64,000 nucleotides of DNA, from positions 1 through 64,000 of the forward strand of contig NZ_LNSB01000025.1 of the NCBI RefSeq assembly GCF_001468285.1, written 5' to 3'. Below, piece by piece: positions 17,385 to 25,564 of this stretch; positions within the stretch are counted from its first letter, which is position 1, and each line of letters starts with the position of its first letter. The notes beneath the pieces were generated by a model, which was not told the DNA's origin, made no database searches, and saw nothing but the letters and a program-made list of their open reading frames with translations. A program made the translations under genes and the position numbers. This DNA comes from Sphingopyxis sp. HIX (GTDB taxonomy: Bacteria > Pseudomonadota > Alphaproteobacteria > Sphingomonadales > Sphingomonadaceae).

Positions 17385-17918
17385 TCAGCGCAGCCAGCGG
17401 CTGAGCGACGGAAAGGCGGGCTTGCCCTCGGCGAGCGCGGTGCGCAGGTCCGCGGTCATGCCATAGACGCCGAGCATCGGCGCGCCGATGAAGTGGCCGG
17501 TCGCGAAACTGGTCCGAAGCTTCGCCGAATCGCCGCGATAGCCGCCGTCGTGGAACAATTGCCGCAGCGGCAGTTCGCACGGCAGCGACGCGGCATAGGA
17601 CCAGGCGATCGCGACCATCTCGTCGGTGGCATCGGCCTCGAGCGGGCCGAGCGTGGCGCGGTCCTCAGGCGGCACGGCGGCGATATGCCCCGCCTCGTGG
17701 AGCAGGTCGCCGGGCCACACCGGCGTGTCGGGGTCGATGAGGATGCGGCCGTTCACGATCGCGAGGCCGTCGAGAAGCTGCTCCTTCGCCTCGCCGATCC
17801 AGTCGACTTCGATCCCGATCTCCTCGAGAAAGGGCAGGATGCGCGCCGCCGCAGCCTCGCCGCCGCCCTCGTCGCGCCAGGTGCAGGCGGCTGCGGTGAC
17901 TTTGGTCGTGTCGGTCAT
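17385..17918 (-). CDS. Uncharacterised protein with HEAGH zinc motif
   Basis: The 177-residue soluble protein carries HEAGH (H74, E75, H78), the gluzincin/metzincin-type zinc signature, with acidic residues in ATDEMVAIAWSY (about 97-108) as candidates for the third ligand. It has no signal peptide or membrane segment. It starts one base after the DUF1963 stop and 22 bases before the M48 gene start, so it is translated with them. It might be a cytosolic zinc peptidase or a catalytically dead relative. I do not recognise a named family. Confidence 0.75.
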   Translation of the reverse strand: MTDTTKVTAAACTWRDEGGGEAAAARILPFLEEIGIEVDWIGEAKEQLLDGLAIVNGRILIDPDTPVWPGDLLHEAGHIAAVPPEDRATLGPLEADATDEMVAIAWSYAASLPCELPLRQLFHDGGYRGDSAKLRTSFATGHFIGAPMLGVYGMTADLRTALAEGKPAFPSLSRWLR

Positions 17919-17919
17919 G

Positions 17920-18858
17920 CTAGTGGCAGTCCCATGAGAAAGCGACGCGCGAGAAATCGCGCGCGGCGAGGTCGGCGGCGCGGATCAGGAACACCGCCTC
18001 GCCGACGTCGCCCCAGAAGATATGATCGTCCGACGTCAGGCGCAGCAGCGTGCGGTCATAATCGTCCAAATGGCGCGGGCGGCGGAAATCAAACTGGGTG
18101 AAAGCAGGGTGACCGCCAACATGATGGACCATCGGTTCTTCGTGCGCGGGATCGTATAGCCAGTCGTCGATCACCTTGAAATTGGGCCTATTGCCGAGCC
18201 CGTCGATCAGCCCCTCGACACGGAAATCATTGAACGAGGGCTGGTGCATTGCCGGCGAGGCGACCAGCGTAATGCCGGTGTCGCGCGTGGCGTCGGTCAG
18301 CGGCCCGGTCGGCTCGTCCTGCGGCGGCGGCGGAACCAATCCGCCGGCGGGAAGCCCGTTCGGATGCCAGATCAGGCGGATCACCGAGCGGTCGGGATGG
18401 TCGAAATCGACCCCCATGATGTCCTCGCGCTGAGTGAAGAATTGCAGCACGCCGGTGGCGGGGAATCCGTCGAGCGCGGGCAGGTGCTCGAAATCGACTT
18501 GGGCGACGAAATCGAAAGGTCGGCCGTCGCCGTCGACCGGCCACTCCTGCCCCTCTGCGAGCCACACCGGACCGCCGAGGCGGCAGCCGTCGGGACGGAC
18601 GGGGGCGGCGGGGTCGGGGCGCAACTCGGCGGCGGGCAGCGCGTGGGCGGGGAACCAATCCTTGATCGCCGCGATCTCGGCCTCGGTCAGCGGCGGGCCG
18701 GGCGGATTGCGCGCGTCATAACCGGCTTTCCATTCGGCGGTCTCGGTCTGCCATGCGCGCTGGCGCTTGCGTTCGGCCAACCAGCGGCGGACCGGACCGG
18801 CGAGGACGAGCGCCACGACGATCGCGGCGCAGAACAGGCCGAAAAGCTGCGCGGTCAC
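17920..18858 (-). CDS. DUF1963 (YwqG-like) protein with N-terminal membrane anchor
   Basis: The 312-residue protein begins with a single hydrophobic helix (QLFGLFCAAIVVALVLAGPV) and continues into a DUF1963/YwqG-type domain rich in Trp, Asp and Gly, including LGGPVWLAEGQEWP and LQFFTQREDIMG. The GTG at 18858 is chosen because it overlaps the dapB stop as GTGA; a further upstream GTG would run deep into dapB. The function of the family is not known. Confidence 0.78.
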   Translation of the reverse strand: MTAQLFGLFCAAIVVALVLAGPVRRWLAERKRQRAWQTETAEWKAGYDARNPPGPPLTEAEIAAIKDWFPAHALPAAELRPDPAAPVRPDGCRLGGPVWLAEGQEWPVDGDGRPFDFVAQVDFEHLPALDGFPATGVLQFFTQREDIMGVDFDHPDRSVIRLIWHPNGLPAGGLVPPPPQDEPTGPLTDATRDTGITLVASPAMHQPSFNDFRVEGLIDGLGNRPNFKVIDDWLYDPAHEEPMVHHVGGHPAFTQFDFRRPRHLDDYDRTLLRLTSDDHIFWGDVGEAVFLIRAADLAARDFSRVAFSWDCH

Positions 18859-19583
18859 GAAAGCCCCAGCACCTGCGGCATCGTGTAGCGCCCCGGCCGC
18901 TGGTGAAGCAGCCACAGCGCGGCCTTCACCGCGCCGCGCGCGAAGATCATGCGGTTTTCGGCGCGGTGCGAGAGGGTGATCATTTCCTCATTGCCCGCGA
19001 AGATCACGTCGTGATCGCCCGCGACGGTGCCGCCACGTATCGATGCGAAGCCGATCTTGCCATGGCCGCGCGCGCCGGTAACGCCGTCGCGGCCGCGTTC
19101 GGAGCAGCGATCGAGGCTGATGCCGCGGCCGTCGGCGGCGGCTTGCCCCAGCAGCAGCGCGGTGCCGCTGGGGGCGTCGACCTTCATCCGATGGTGCATC
19201 TCGACCACCTCGATATCCCAGTCGGCGTCGAGGCGCGCGGCCGCCTCCTTGACCAGATGCGCGAGCAGGGTGACGCCGAGCGAGGTGTTGCCGGTCTGGA
19301 GTATGGCGATCTCGCTCGCGGCATCGTCGATCAGCCAGTGATGGCGCTCCTCGAGCCCGGTGGTGCCGACCACGATCGGGGTCTTCGCCGCGATGCAGGC
19401 GTCGAGCGTCGCCTCGAGCGCCGCGGGCGAGGAGAAGTCGACGAGCACCTCGGCGTCGACGGCGAGCTTGGCAACATCGCCGCCCTTGTCGATGCCGCAA
19501 TGGCGCGCGCCTGCCTCGGCCGCCGCGGCGGCGAGCACGACGCCCATCCGGCCCTGGCTGCCGACGATGCCGATGCTGGTCAT
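18855..19583 (-). CDS. dapB: 4-hydroxy-tetrahydrodipicolinate reductase
   Basis: This 242-residue enzyme reduces 4-hydroxy-tetrahydrodipicolinate in the lysine and meso-diaminopimelate pathway. The N-terminal nucleotide motif is GSQGRMG, the catalytic stretch is EVVEMHHRMKVDAPSGTA, and substrate-contact residues lie in VTGARGHGKIGFASIRGG. The ATG at 19583 removes an unrelated N-terminal extension. It is the first gene of a five-gene minus-strand run. A palindromic repeat lies directly upstream. Confidence 0.96.
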   Translation of the reverse strand: MTSIGIVGSQGRMGVVLAAAAAEAGARHCGIDKGGDVAKLAVDAEVLVDFSSPAALEATLDACIAAKTPIVVGTTGLEERHHWLIDDAASEIAILQTGNTSLGVTLLAHLVKEAAARLDADWDIEVVEMHHRMKVDAPSGTALLLGQAAADGRGISLDRCSERGRDGVTGARGHGKIGFASIRGGTVAGDHDVIFAGNEEMITLSHRAENRMIFARGAVKAALWLLHQRPGRYTMPQVLGLS

Positions 19584-19615
19584 GATCCGTCCCCTGAAAT
19601 ACGGCCTCCCTTTAA

Positions 19616-19738
19616 CCGTTCGTGTCGAGCGAAGTCGAGACACGTTGGCGCTATCGTTCGCGTGTCCCGACTTCCCCCGTCGGTGGAAGTTTATCCTGAG
19701 CGCCTGCTAAAGGCAGTCGAAGGGCTCGACACGAACGG
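19616..19738. repeat. Composite palindromic repeat, TCGAGCGAAGTCGAG family
   Basis: CCGTTCGTGTCGAG at 19616-19629 and CTCGACACGAACGG at 19725-19738 are perfect inverted ends. Inside are one intact half of the family seen at 50.0 and 54.3 kb, a degraded second half, and a different segment (TTATCCTGAGCGCCTG...). It fills the gap between divergent dapB and cobB, so their promoters must lie in or beside it. Confidence 0.7.
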
Positions 19739-19750
19739 ATATGGGGGAGC

Positions 19751-20455
19751 ATGACCAAGATCGAAAATATCGTGATCCTGACGGGTGCCGGGGTGTCGGC
19801 CGAGAGCGGGATCGACACGTTTCGCGACGGCGGCGGCCTTTGGGAACAGCACCGCGTCGAGGATGTCGCGACGCCGGAGGCGTATATCCGCGACCCCGAC
19901 CTGGTGCACCGCTTCTACGACGCGCGGCGCGAAGCGATCCAGACCAAGCAGCCCAATGCGGCGCACGATGCGCTGGCGCGGCTCGATGCCGAATGGGCGG
20001 GCGAGCTGCTGATCGTGACGCAGAATGTCGACGATTTGCACGAGCGCGCGGGGGCCAGGCGGCTGATCCACATGCACGGCGAGCATCTCAAAGCCTGGTG
20101 CACCGGGTGCGACGCGCGCAGCGCCTGGACGGGCACCTTGCTCGACCGGCCCGCATGCCCGGCGTGCGGCGTCGCCGGCCATCTCCGACCCGACGTCGTG
20201 TGGTTCGGCGAGATGCCGTACGCGATGGACGCCATCTATCGCGCGCTGAACCGCGCCGACCTGTTCGTGTCGATCGGCACCTCGGGCGCGGTCTATCCCG
20301 CCGCGGGTTTCGTCCGCGAGGCGCGCGCGAGCGGGGCGCGGACGCTGGAGCTCAACATGGAGCCGAGCCAGGGGTCGCACTGGTTCGACGAAGCGCGGCA
20401 CGGGCCCGCGAGCCTGCTGGTGCCGGCTTGGGTGGAGGAAGTGCTGGCTCGTTGA
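19751..20455 (+). CDS. cobB: NAD-dependent protein deacylase (sirtuin)
   Basis: The 234-residue Sir2 protein has GAGVSAESGI at residues 12-21, QNVD at 91-94, catalytic H109 in HMHG and four zinc cysteines C117, C120, C136, C139. The Y56-x-x-R59 pair is the signature of class III sirtuins, which remove succinyl and malonyl groups as well as acetyl groups from lysine. It is transcribed alone. Confidence 0.94.
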   Translation: MTKIENIVILTGAGVSAESGIDTFRDGGGLWEQHRVEDVATPEAYIRDPDLVHRFYDARREAIQTKQPNAAHDALARLDAEWAGELLIVTQNVDDLHERAGARRLIHMHGEHLKAWCTGCDARSAWTGTLLDRPACPACGVAGHLRPDVVWFGEMPYAMDAIYRALNRADLFVSIGTSGAVYPAAGFVREARASGARTLELNMEPSQGSHWFDEARHGPASLLVPAWVEEVLAR

Positions 20456-20501
20456 ACGATCAAGCGTCGGCTCTGGAAAAAGTTTCGCCCTCGATCTGGC
20501 G

Positions 20502-20957
20502 CTATCGCCGTCCGGCAAAAAATGCCTTGAGCAGCCCCGCGGCCTCGCGCGCGCCGATGCCGTCGTAAATCTCCGGCCTATGATGCACCGTCGGCTGCGA
20601 AAAGGTGCGCGGGCCGTGGACCACCGCGCCGCCCTTGGGATCGTCGGCGCCGTAATAGAGCCGCGCGATGCGGGCGTGGGCGATCGCGCCGGCGCACATC
20701 GCGCAGGGCTCGAGCGTGACATAGAGGTCGCAGCCGTCGAGCCGTTCGTTGCCGAGCTTCGCCGCCGCCAACCGAATCGCGACGATTTCGGCGTGCGCGG
20801 TCGGGTCGTGCGATTCGCGCGGGCGGTTGTGACCCTCGGCGATCACCACGCCGTCCTTGACCACCACCGCGCCGACGGGCACTTCGCCCCATTCGGCGGC
20901 GATCCGCGCGAGATCGAGCGCGCGGCGCATCGGTTCGGGGAGGGGAAAATGGGCCAT
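20502..20957 (-). CDS. tadA: tRNA-specific adenosine deaminase
   Basis: This 151-residue deaminase converts wobble adenosine 34 to inosine in tRNA-Arg. The zinc site is H55-A-E57 and PCAMC (C85, C88). It is convergent with cobB (46-base gap) and divergent from rpmB. Confidence 0.93.
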   Translation of the reverse strand: MAHFPLPEPMRRALDLARIAAEWGEVPVGAVVVKDGVVIAEGHNRPRESHDPTAHAEIVAIRLAAAKLGNERLDGCDLYVTLEPCAMCAGAIAHARIARLYYGADDPKGGAVVHGPRTFSQPTVHHRPEIYDGIGAREAAGLLKAFFAGRR

Positions 20958-20974
20958 GAAAGCGGCCTATGCGC

Positions 20975-21001
20975 TTGACGAATCTCCTGCAAGCCGATAA
21001 G
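20975..21001 (+). promoter_or_regulatory. Candidate rpmB promoter
   Basis: TTGACG at 20975-20980 and GATAAG at 20996-21001 are separated by 15 bases, a little short for a sigma-70-like promoter. The leader that follows contains a GTGCC-TTGC-GGCAC hairpin and then GAGGAAGAAG before the rpmB ATG. Confidence 0.4.
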
Positions 21002-21085
21002 CGCGCGCCTTTCCCGGCCCACCCGGTCCTTTAAGTGCCTTGCGGCACGACCGGCACGCCGCCCATTGATTCGAGGAAGAAGACC

Positions 21086-21379
21086 ATGTCGCGCATCTGC
21101 GAACTCACCGGCAAGGGCCGCCAGGTTGGCCACAATGTGAGCCACGCCAACAACAAGACCAAGCGCACCTTCCTGCCCAATCTGCAGAATGTGACCCTGC
21201 TGTCGGACGCGCTGGGCAAGGGCGTGAAGCTGCGCGTGTCGACCCACGGCCTGCGTTCGGTCGAGCACAACGGCGGCCTCGACAACTGGCTGCTGAAGGC
21301 CGGCGACGACCAGCTGTCGGCGAACGCCCGCAAGCTGAAGAAGGAAGTGGCGAAGAAGCTGGCCGAAAAGGCCGCCTAA
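21086..21379 (+). CDS. rpmB: 50S ribosomal protein L28
   Basis: The 97-residue protein starts [23 protein letters not shown], the standard L28 N-terminus, and is lysine-rich. The ATG at 21086 has a strong GAGGAAG site 7-8 bases upstream. It is monocistronic and ends at a hairpin terminator. Confidence 0.97.
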   Translation: MSRICELTGKGRQVGHNVSHANNKTKRTFLPNLQNVTLLSDALGKGVKLRVSTHGLRSVEHNGGLDNWLLKAGDDQLSANARKLKKEVAKKLAEKAA

Positions 21380-21405
21380 GCCCTTCACGCTTTCGAATCG
21401 CAATC

Positions 21406-21435
21406 AGGCCGCCGGTTTACCGCGCGGCCTTTTTG
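21406..21435 (+). terminator. rpmB terminator overlapping the convergent gene end
   Basis: AGGCCGC at 21406-21412 pairs with GCGGCCT at 21424-21430 and is followed by a T run. The right half of the hairpin encodes the last residues of the convergent esterase-like gene, so this DNA serves both purposes. Confidence 0.75.
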
Positions 21436-22400
21436 CTGCCCGGCAGGTCGACCAGCTCGAACTGGAGCAGCAGGCTGCGCTGCCAGCTGTTGAAATTATC
21501 GTCGGCGACGAGCCACAGGAAGGTGCGCCCGCCCTCGACCGATACTGCCGCGCCCTCGTAATTTTCGCGCAGCGCCTCGGGAACCGTCCCGACGATCAAC
21601 GACCGCACCACCCCGTCCTTCGTGATGTCCGCGGGATCGACGATGGCGAGCGTGGTCGTGAACAGCGGCGACACGCCGAGCGAGCGGTGGACGAGGAGGA
21701 TACGGCCGTCGGGAAGCGGGGCGGCGTCGCTGACTTGGCCCTTGCCCCCGGCATCGTAGAAGAAACGCAGGCCCCGCGCGCCCGGGCTGGCGGGGTCGCC
21801 GGTGAAGAGCAAAGCCTCGCGCCCGCGATCATCGTCGTCGGCATCCTCCGAAAAGACGATCATACGCCCGTCGGCGAGCCGCGCCATCGCCTCGGCGCCG
21901 CGATTCGCGGGCCAGTGCGCGAGCTGCGCCGATTTGTTGCGCGATTCGATCCGCGTCAGCGCGGGATCGAGCCGCCAGATCTGGTCGATCCCCTCGAGCG
22001 CGACCCAGATCCTGCCCGTCGCCGGATCGACCGCGACCGCCTCGGTATCGGTAAAGGCCTTGCTGCCCGGGTTGCGCAGCGGCAGCGGCAACGCGCCGAT
22101 CGTCACCGCCTCCACCCCGCCCGCGCCGAGCGTCAGCCGCACGGCGCGGCCATTGTCGCCGAGCAGCAGGAAACGGCCGGGGCCGAGCCGCGCGAGCGCC
22201 GAGAAGCCGCCGAAGAAGCTGTTCGGGCTCGTCAGCCGCCAGCCGCGGACGAAGCGCAGGCTGCCGCTGGTTCCCGCGGGGTGGATCAGCGGGCGGGCGC
22301 TCGCACTCTGGCTGCGGTCGACGACGGTATAGCGATGGTGCGTCCCGGGCACCGGGCCGAGCGTCAGGAAGATGAGGGCGGCGGGGAGGAGGCGGCGCAT
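21417..22400 (-). CDS. Esterase-like activity of phytase family protein
   Basis: The 327-residue protein has an N-terminal hydrophobic signal (MRRLLPAALIFLTLGPV) and a beta-propeller-like body with repeated patterns such as GGFSALARLGPGRFLLLGDNGRA, TDTEAVAVDPATGRIWVALEG and NRGAEAMARLADGR, characteristic of the PF13449 family. It is probably periplasmic. Activity is inferred only from the family name. The start at 22400 places the signal peptide at the N-terminus; the frame is open for 19 codons further upstream. Confidence 0.8.
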   Translation of the reverse strand: MRRLLPAALIFLTLGPVPGTHHRYTVVDRSQSASARPLIHPAGTSGSLRFVRGWRLTSPNSFFGGFSALARLGPGRFLLLGDNGRAVRLTLGAGGVEAVTIGALPLPLRNPGSKAFTDTEAVAVDPATGRIWVALEGIDQIWRLDPALTRIESRNKSAQLAHWPANRGAEAMARLADGRMIVFSEDADDDDRGREALLFTGDPASPGARGLRFFYDAGGKGQVSDAAPLPDGRILLVHRSLGVSPLFTTTLAIVDPADITKDGVVRSLIVGTVPEALRENYEGAAVSVEGGRTFLWLVADDNFNSWQRSLLLQFELVDLPGSKKAAR

Positions 22401-22479
22401 CGCCGCGGGCGTAGAGCGAAGCGCGGGCAAAGGAAAGCGCGCGGAAGCGTGGGTCAAGCTGAACCTCGGGCAACCAAGG

Positions 22480-22507
22480 CTGAACGCCAGCCAACAGCCG
22501 CGTTCAG
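22480..22507. promoter_or_regulatory. Inverted repeat upstream of the glycine-zipper gene
   Basis: CTGAACG at 22480-22486 and CGTTCAG at 22501-22507 are inverted copies, and another TGAAC stands about 21 bases further upstream. The arrangement about 90 bases before the start suggests an envelope-stress regulator site, but no regulator can be named. Confidence 0.4.
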
Positions 22508-22588
22508 GGTCGGCTCAAGGCGAATCGCCTAGAACCTCTTCATCGACAACGCCCAGACGGGCTGAACGACGATAGAAGGAGACAGACA

Positions 22589-22996
22589 ATGAAAAAGATG
22601 GTGACTCTCTCGATCGCCGCCCTGATGTCCACCGCGACGCTGGGCGTGGCGACTCCCGCCGCGGCGCAGAACGGCTATTACGACCGCGACGGCTATTCGA
22701 GCTATTACAGCGGCTACGACCGCGACGACCGTCGCTATGACCGTCGTTACGATCGCCGCGACAACCGCCGCGATTACCGCAACGACCGTCGTTACGACAA
22801 TCGCTACAACAACCGCTATCGCGGCCAGCGCTGCGACAACGGCACCGGCGGCACGATCATCGGCGCGATTGCCGGCGGCCTTGCCGGTCACGAAATCGCC
22901 GGTCGCGGCGACCGCACGGTCGGCACGATCATCGGCGGCGCCGTCGGCGCCATCGCGGGCCGCGCGATCGACAAGGGGAATGACGGCTGCCGCTAA
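22589..22996 (+). CDS. Glycine-zipper 2TM domain surface protein
   Basis: The 135-residue exported protein has a signal peptide (cleavage after PAAAQ), a Tyr/Arg/Asp-rich repeat region (residues about 28-80, units such as RRYDRRYDRRDN), and a C-terminal glycine zipper (GTIIGAIAGGLAGHEIAG and GTIIGGAVGAIAGRAI) as in the rickettsial 17-kDa antigen family. It probably sits in or on the outer membrane. There is no lipobox. AGAAGGAGA gives a strong ribosome site. A hairpin terminator follows. Confidence 0.88.
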   Translation: MKKMVTLSIAALMSTATLGVATPAAAQNGYYDRDGYSSYYSGYDRDDRRYDRRYDRRDNRRDYRNDRRYDNRYNNRYRGQRCDNGTGGTIIGAIAGGLAGHEIAGRGDRTVGTIIGGAVGAIAGRAIDKGNDGCR

Positions 22997-23035
22997 GGGC
23001 TGACCCGACCCCCAATATCTTCCCTCCCCCTTTGC

Positions 23036-23071
23036 CCCCGCCCGGTTTCGTACCGGGCGGGGTTTTCTTTT
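23036..23071 (+). terminator. Strong Rho-independent terminator
   Basis: CCCCGCCCGGT at 23036-23046 pairs perfectly with ACCGGGCGGGG at 23052-23062 across TTCGT and is followed by TTTTCTTTT. It ends the glycine-zipper transcript and insulates the riboflavin gene downstream. Confidence 0.92.
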
Positions 23072-23169
23072 GGGGTGGGCGATGTCCGAAAGCGGGCGGA
23101 GCCGACCTTGGAAATCCTCCCCATCCCAAGGCTGCCTCTTCCCACCCTCCGCGCTTCTTCTTCACCGCA

Positions 23170-23206
23170 ATGTGATTCTCCAATTGACAATCACATCATG
23201 ATGTGA
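23170..23206 (+). promoter_or_regulatory. Operator cluster and -35 box before the HTH-ribB gene
   Basis: ATGTGATT (23170-23177) and AATCACAT (23189-23196) are perfect inverted copies 11 bases apart. Sharing the right copy, TCACATCATGATGTGA at 23191-23206 is a perfect 16-bp palindrome. A consensus TTGACA lies at 23184-23189 between them. The palindrome ends 12 bases before the ATG at 23219. Three TGTGA-type half sites in 37 bases on a promoter look like a binding region for a dimeric regulator; the HTH domain encoded by the next gene is the obvious candidate. Confidence 0.65.
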
Positions 23207-23218
23207 AAACTGCGCGGC

Positions 23219-24496
23219 ATGTCTACGCAACTCATCGAGCGCATCCGCGCCATCGTCGATGACGGCGCCATGTCCCGTTCGGGGCTCGCGCGCGCCGCCG
23301 GTCTCCACGCCAACAGCCTGCGCGACCTCGATTCGCCGGGCTGGAACCCCACGGCGGACACGCTGCGCAAGCTGGAGAACTGGCTCGCGCACGGCAGCGA
23401 CCTGTCGCCGATGGCGACCCCCGAGGAAATCATCGCCGAGGCGCGCAACGGCCGCATGTTCATCCTCGTCGACGACGAGGACCGCGAAAATGAGGGCGAC
23501 CTGATCATCCCCGCGCAGATGGCGACCCCCGACGCGATCAATTTCATGGCGACGCACGGCCGAGGGCTCGTCTGCCTGACGCTGACCCGCGAGCGCGTCG
23601 AGCAACTCGGGCTCGAGCTGATGACGCGCAACAACCGCTCGCGCCACGGCACCGCCTTCACCACCTCGATCGAGGCGCGCGAGGGCATCGACACCGGCAT
23701 TTCGGCGGCCGACCGCGCGCGCACCGTGTCGGTCGCGATCGACGCCTCGCAGGGCCGCGACGACATCGTCACCCCCGGCCATGTCTTTCCGCTGATCGCG
23801 GTCGACGGCGGCGTGCTGGTGCGCGCCGGGCATACCGAGGCCGCGGTCGACATCAGCCGCCTCGCGGGGCTCAACCCCTCGGGCGTGATCTGCGAGGTGA
23901 TGAACGACGACGGCACGATGGCGCGCCTCGACGACCTCATCCCCTTCGCGCGGCGCCATGGGATGAAGATCGGCACGATCGCCGACCTGATCGCCTATCG
24001 CAGCCGCACCGACCGGCTGGTCGAATGCGTCGCCGACGAACCCTTCGAATCGGACTATGGCGGCGACTGGCGGCTCAAATCCTATCGCAACAAGACCGAC
24101 GGCAGCATCAACCTGGTGCTGCAGAAGGGCACCGTCGACCCCGACGGCACGACGCTGGTGCGCATGCACCCCGTGTCGCTGTTCGACGACCTGATGGGGC
24201 GCCCAGGGCCGAAAAAGCGCCGCCTGCAGCGCTCGATGGACGCGATCGGCGAGGCCGGGTCGGGGGTCATCGTGCTGCTGATGCGCCCGCTGCCCGGATC
24301 GGCCGACGCCGACGCGGTGCCGCCGCCGACGGGGGGCATGGACCTTCGCACCTATGGCATCGGAGCACAGATCCTGGTCGACCTGGGCGTCCATGCGATG
24401 GAATTGCTGACCCCCTCGCACCATAATCTCGTCGGACTGGAAGGCTATGGCCTGTCGGTCGTCGGCGAACGCTCGATCCCCGGGGAGGCCGAATAA
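23219..24496 (+). CDS. ribB: HTH-fused 3,4-dihydroxy-2-butanone-4-phosphate synthase with degenerate GTP cyclohydrolase II domain
   Basis: The 425-residue protein has three parts. Residues about 1-62 look like an XRE-type helix-turn-helix ([35 protein letters not shown]). Residues about 66-265 are DHBP synthase, which makes the four-carbon unit of riboflavin; the acidic loop is [11 protein letters not shown] (84-94) and RAGHTEA (202-208) is intact. Residues about 275-425 match GTP cyclohydrolase II in outline, but the zinc site normally written VHSECLTGD...CDC is replaced by [14 protein letters not shown] (314-327), so this part should not hydrolyse GTP. The start at 23219 is supported by the HTH match; ATG at residue 65 would give RibB alone. 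The ribH start codon overlaps its stop. Confidence 0.92.
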   Translation: MSTQLIERIRAIVDDGAMSRSGLARAAGLHANSLRDLDSPGWNPTADTLRKLENWLAHGSDLSPMATPEEIIAEARNGRMFILVDDEDRENEGDLIIPAQMATPDAINFMATHGRGLVCLTLTRERVEQLGLELMTRNNRSRHGTAFTTSIEAREGIDTGISAADRARTVSVAIDASQGRDDIVTPGHVFPLIAVDGGVLVRAGHTEAAVDISRLAGLNPSGVICEVMNDDGTMARLDDLIPFARRHGMKIGTIADLIAYRSRTDRLVECVADEPFESDYGGDWRLKSYRNKTDGSINLVLQKGTVDPDGTTLVRMHPVSLFDDLMGRPGPKKRRLQRSMDAIGEAGSGVIVLLMRPLPGSADADAVPPPTGGMDLRTYGIGAQILVDLGVHAMELLTPSHHNLVGLEGYGLSVVGERSIPGEAE

Positions 24497-24921
24497 TGGC
24501 GCATGTGCTGATCGTCGAAGCCCGCTTCTACAGCCATTTGAACGACATGCTGCTCGACGGCGTGCGCTCGGCGCTCGAAGCCGAGGGGCATAGCCACGAG
24601 ACGGTGACCGTCCCCGGCGCTCTGGAAGTACCCGCGGCGATTTCGCTGGCGGCCGACAGCGGACGCTACGACGCCTATGTCGCGCTCGGCGTCGTGATCC
24701 GCGGCGAAACCTATCATTTCGAGGTCGTCTCGAACGAGAGCGCGCGCGGCATCATGGCACTGACGCTCGACGGGCTCGCGATCGGCAACGGTATCCTCAC
24801 CGTCGAGAATGAAGAGCAAGCGCTTGCGCGCGCCGACAAGACGCGCAAGGATAAGGGCGGCGAAGCGGCCAAGGCCGCGCTCGCGATGCTGGCCCTGAAG
24901 GAGCAGTTCGGCATTGGCTGA
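24496..24921 (+). CDS. ribH: 6,7-dimethyl-8-ribityllumazine synthase
   Basis: The 141-residue enzyme condenses the RibB product with the pyrimidine intermediate to give lumazine. Family motifs are [24 protein letters not shown] and GNGILTVEN. Its ATG shares one base with the ribB stop (TAATG), so the two are translationally coupled. Confidence 0.95.
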   Translation: MAHVLIVEARFYSHLNDMLLDGVRSALEAEGHSHETVTVPGALEVPAAISLAADSGRYDAYVALGVVIRGETYHFEVVSNESARGIMALTLDGLAIGNGILTVENEEQALARADKTRKDKGGEAAKAALAMLALKEQFGIG

Positions 24922-25558
24922 CCGACCACCCCCCAGCCGCTATTCCGTCGTCGAACGCGGCGGGCGGCTGGTGGTGATCGACAGGACGACCGGCCAGATC
25001 CCGCTGAGCGCCGCCGAGCGCATGGACCAGCACGACCGCGCGATGGGCGTCGAGCCGATTCGGCCCGAACGGAGCCGCACGCCTGCACCCGCCGCGACCC
25101 CTGCCCCGCGCGCCGACACGCGGCCGACGCCCCCGGCGGGCGACCGCGGCAATGCGTCGATGGCGGCGGCGGTCGCCGAACGCAATCGGCGGCCGTGGAG
25201 CAACGCGCCGACCAATCGGGACCGGCCGCCCCCTGCTCCAACAACTGCTCCCGCGCCAGCGCGAATCGCCGAGCGCCCGGCCCCGCCGCGCGGCGGCGCG
25301 CGCAAGACGATCGTCACCGCCAAATGGTGGGACAGCAAGGGCCCGCGCACGATCGAACTCGGGCCCAAGGGTCAGTCGGCGCTGAGCGGCGGTTTCGTCG
25401 CGATCGTGATCGGCGCGCTGATCGCGGCGGTCGTGCTGCTGATGATCGAGCCGGTGATCTTCTTCATCACCGGCTTCCTCCTCTTCCGCTTCGGCGGCGG
25501 CGTGCTCGGCCCGATCGGTGCGGGCATCGTCGACAAGGCGCTGGCGGAGCGCGATTAG
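24914..25558 (+). CDS. Uncharacterised Pro/Ala-rich membrane protein
   Basis: The 214-residue protein has a disordered Pro/Ala/Arg-rich N-terminal half and a C-terminal hydrophobic region of about 40 residues ([38 protein letters not shown]), likely two membrane passes or one hairpin. The frame opens with TTG at 24914, overlapping ribH by 8 bases; no ATG is near, so the start is uncertain. It is probably cotranscribed with ribBH. Function unknown. Confidence 0.65.
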   Translation: MADRPPPSRYSVVERGGRLVVIDRTTGQIPLSAAERMDQHDRAMGVEPIRPERSRTPAPAATPAPRADTRPTPPAGDRGNASMAAAVAERNRRPWSNAPTNRDRPPPAPTTAPAPARIAERPAPPRGGARKTIVTAKWWDSKGPRTIELGPKGQSALSGGFVAIVIGALIAAVVLLMIEPVIFFITGFLLFRFGGGVLGPIGAGIVDKALAERD

Positions 25559-25564
25559 CAAACC

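Noticed and set aside
23171-23195. CRP-type site formed by TGTGA and TCACA before ribB
   Set aside because: The half sites are 15 bases apart rather than 6, and the perfect palindrome is in the opposite orientation (TCACA...TGTGA).
22997-23218. FMN riboswitch upstream of the riboflavin genes
   Set aside because: The conserved FMN-aptamer motifs (AGGGGYGGGG-type and CCGACNG-type) were not found upstream of ribB or upstream of the ribD run; only a terminator of the previous gene and the palindromes are there.
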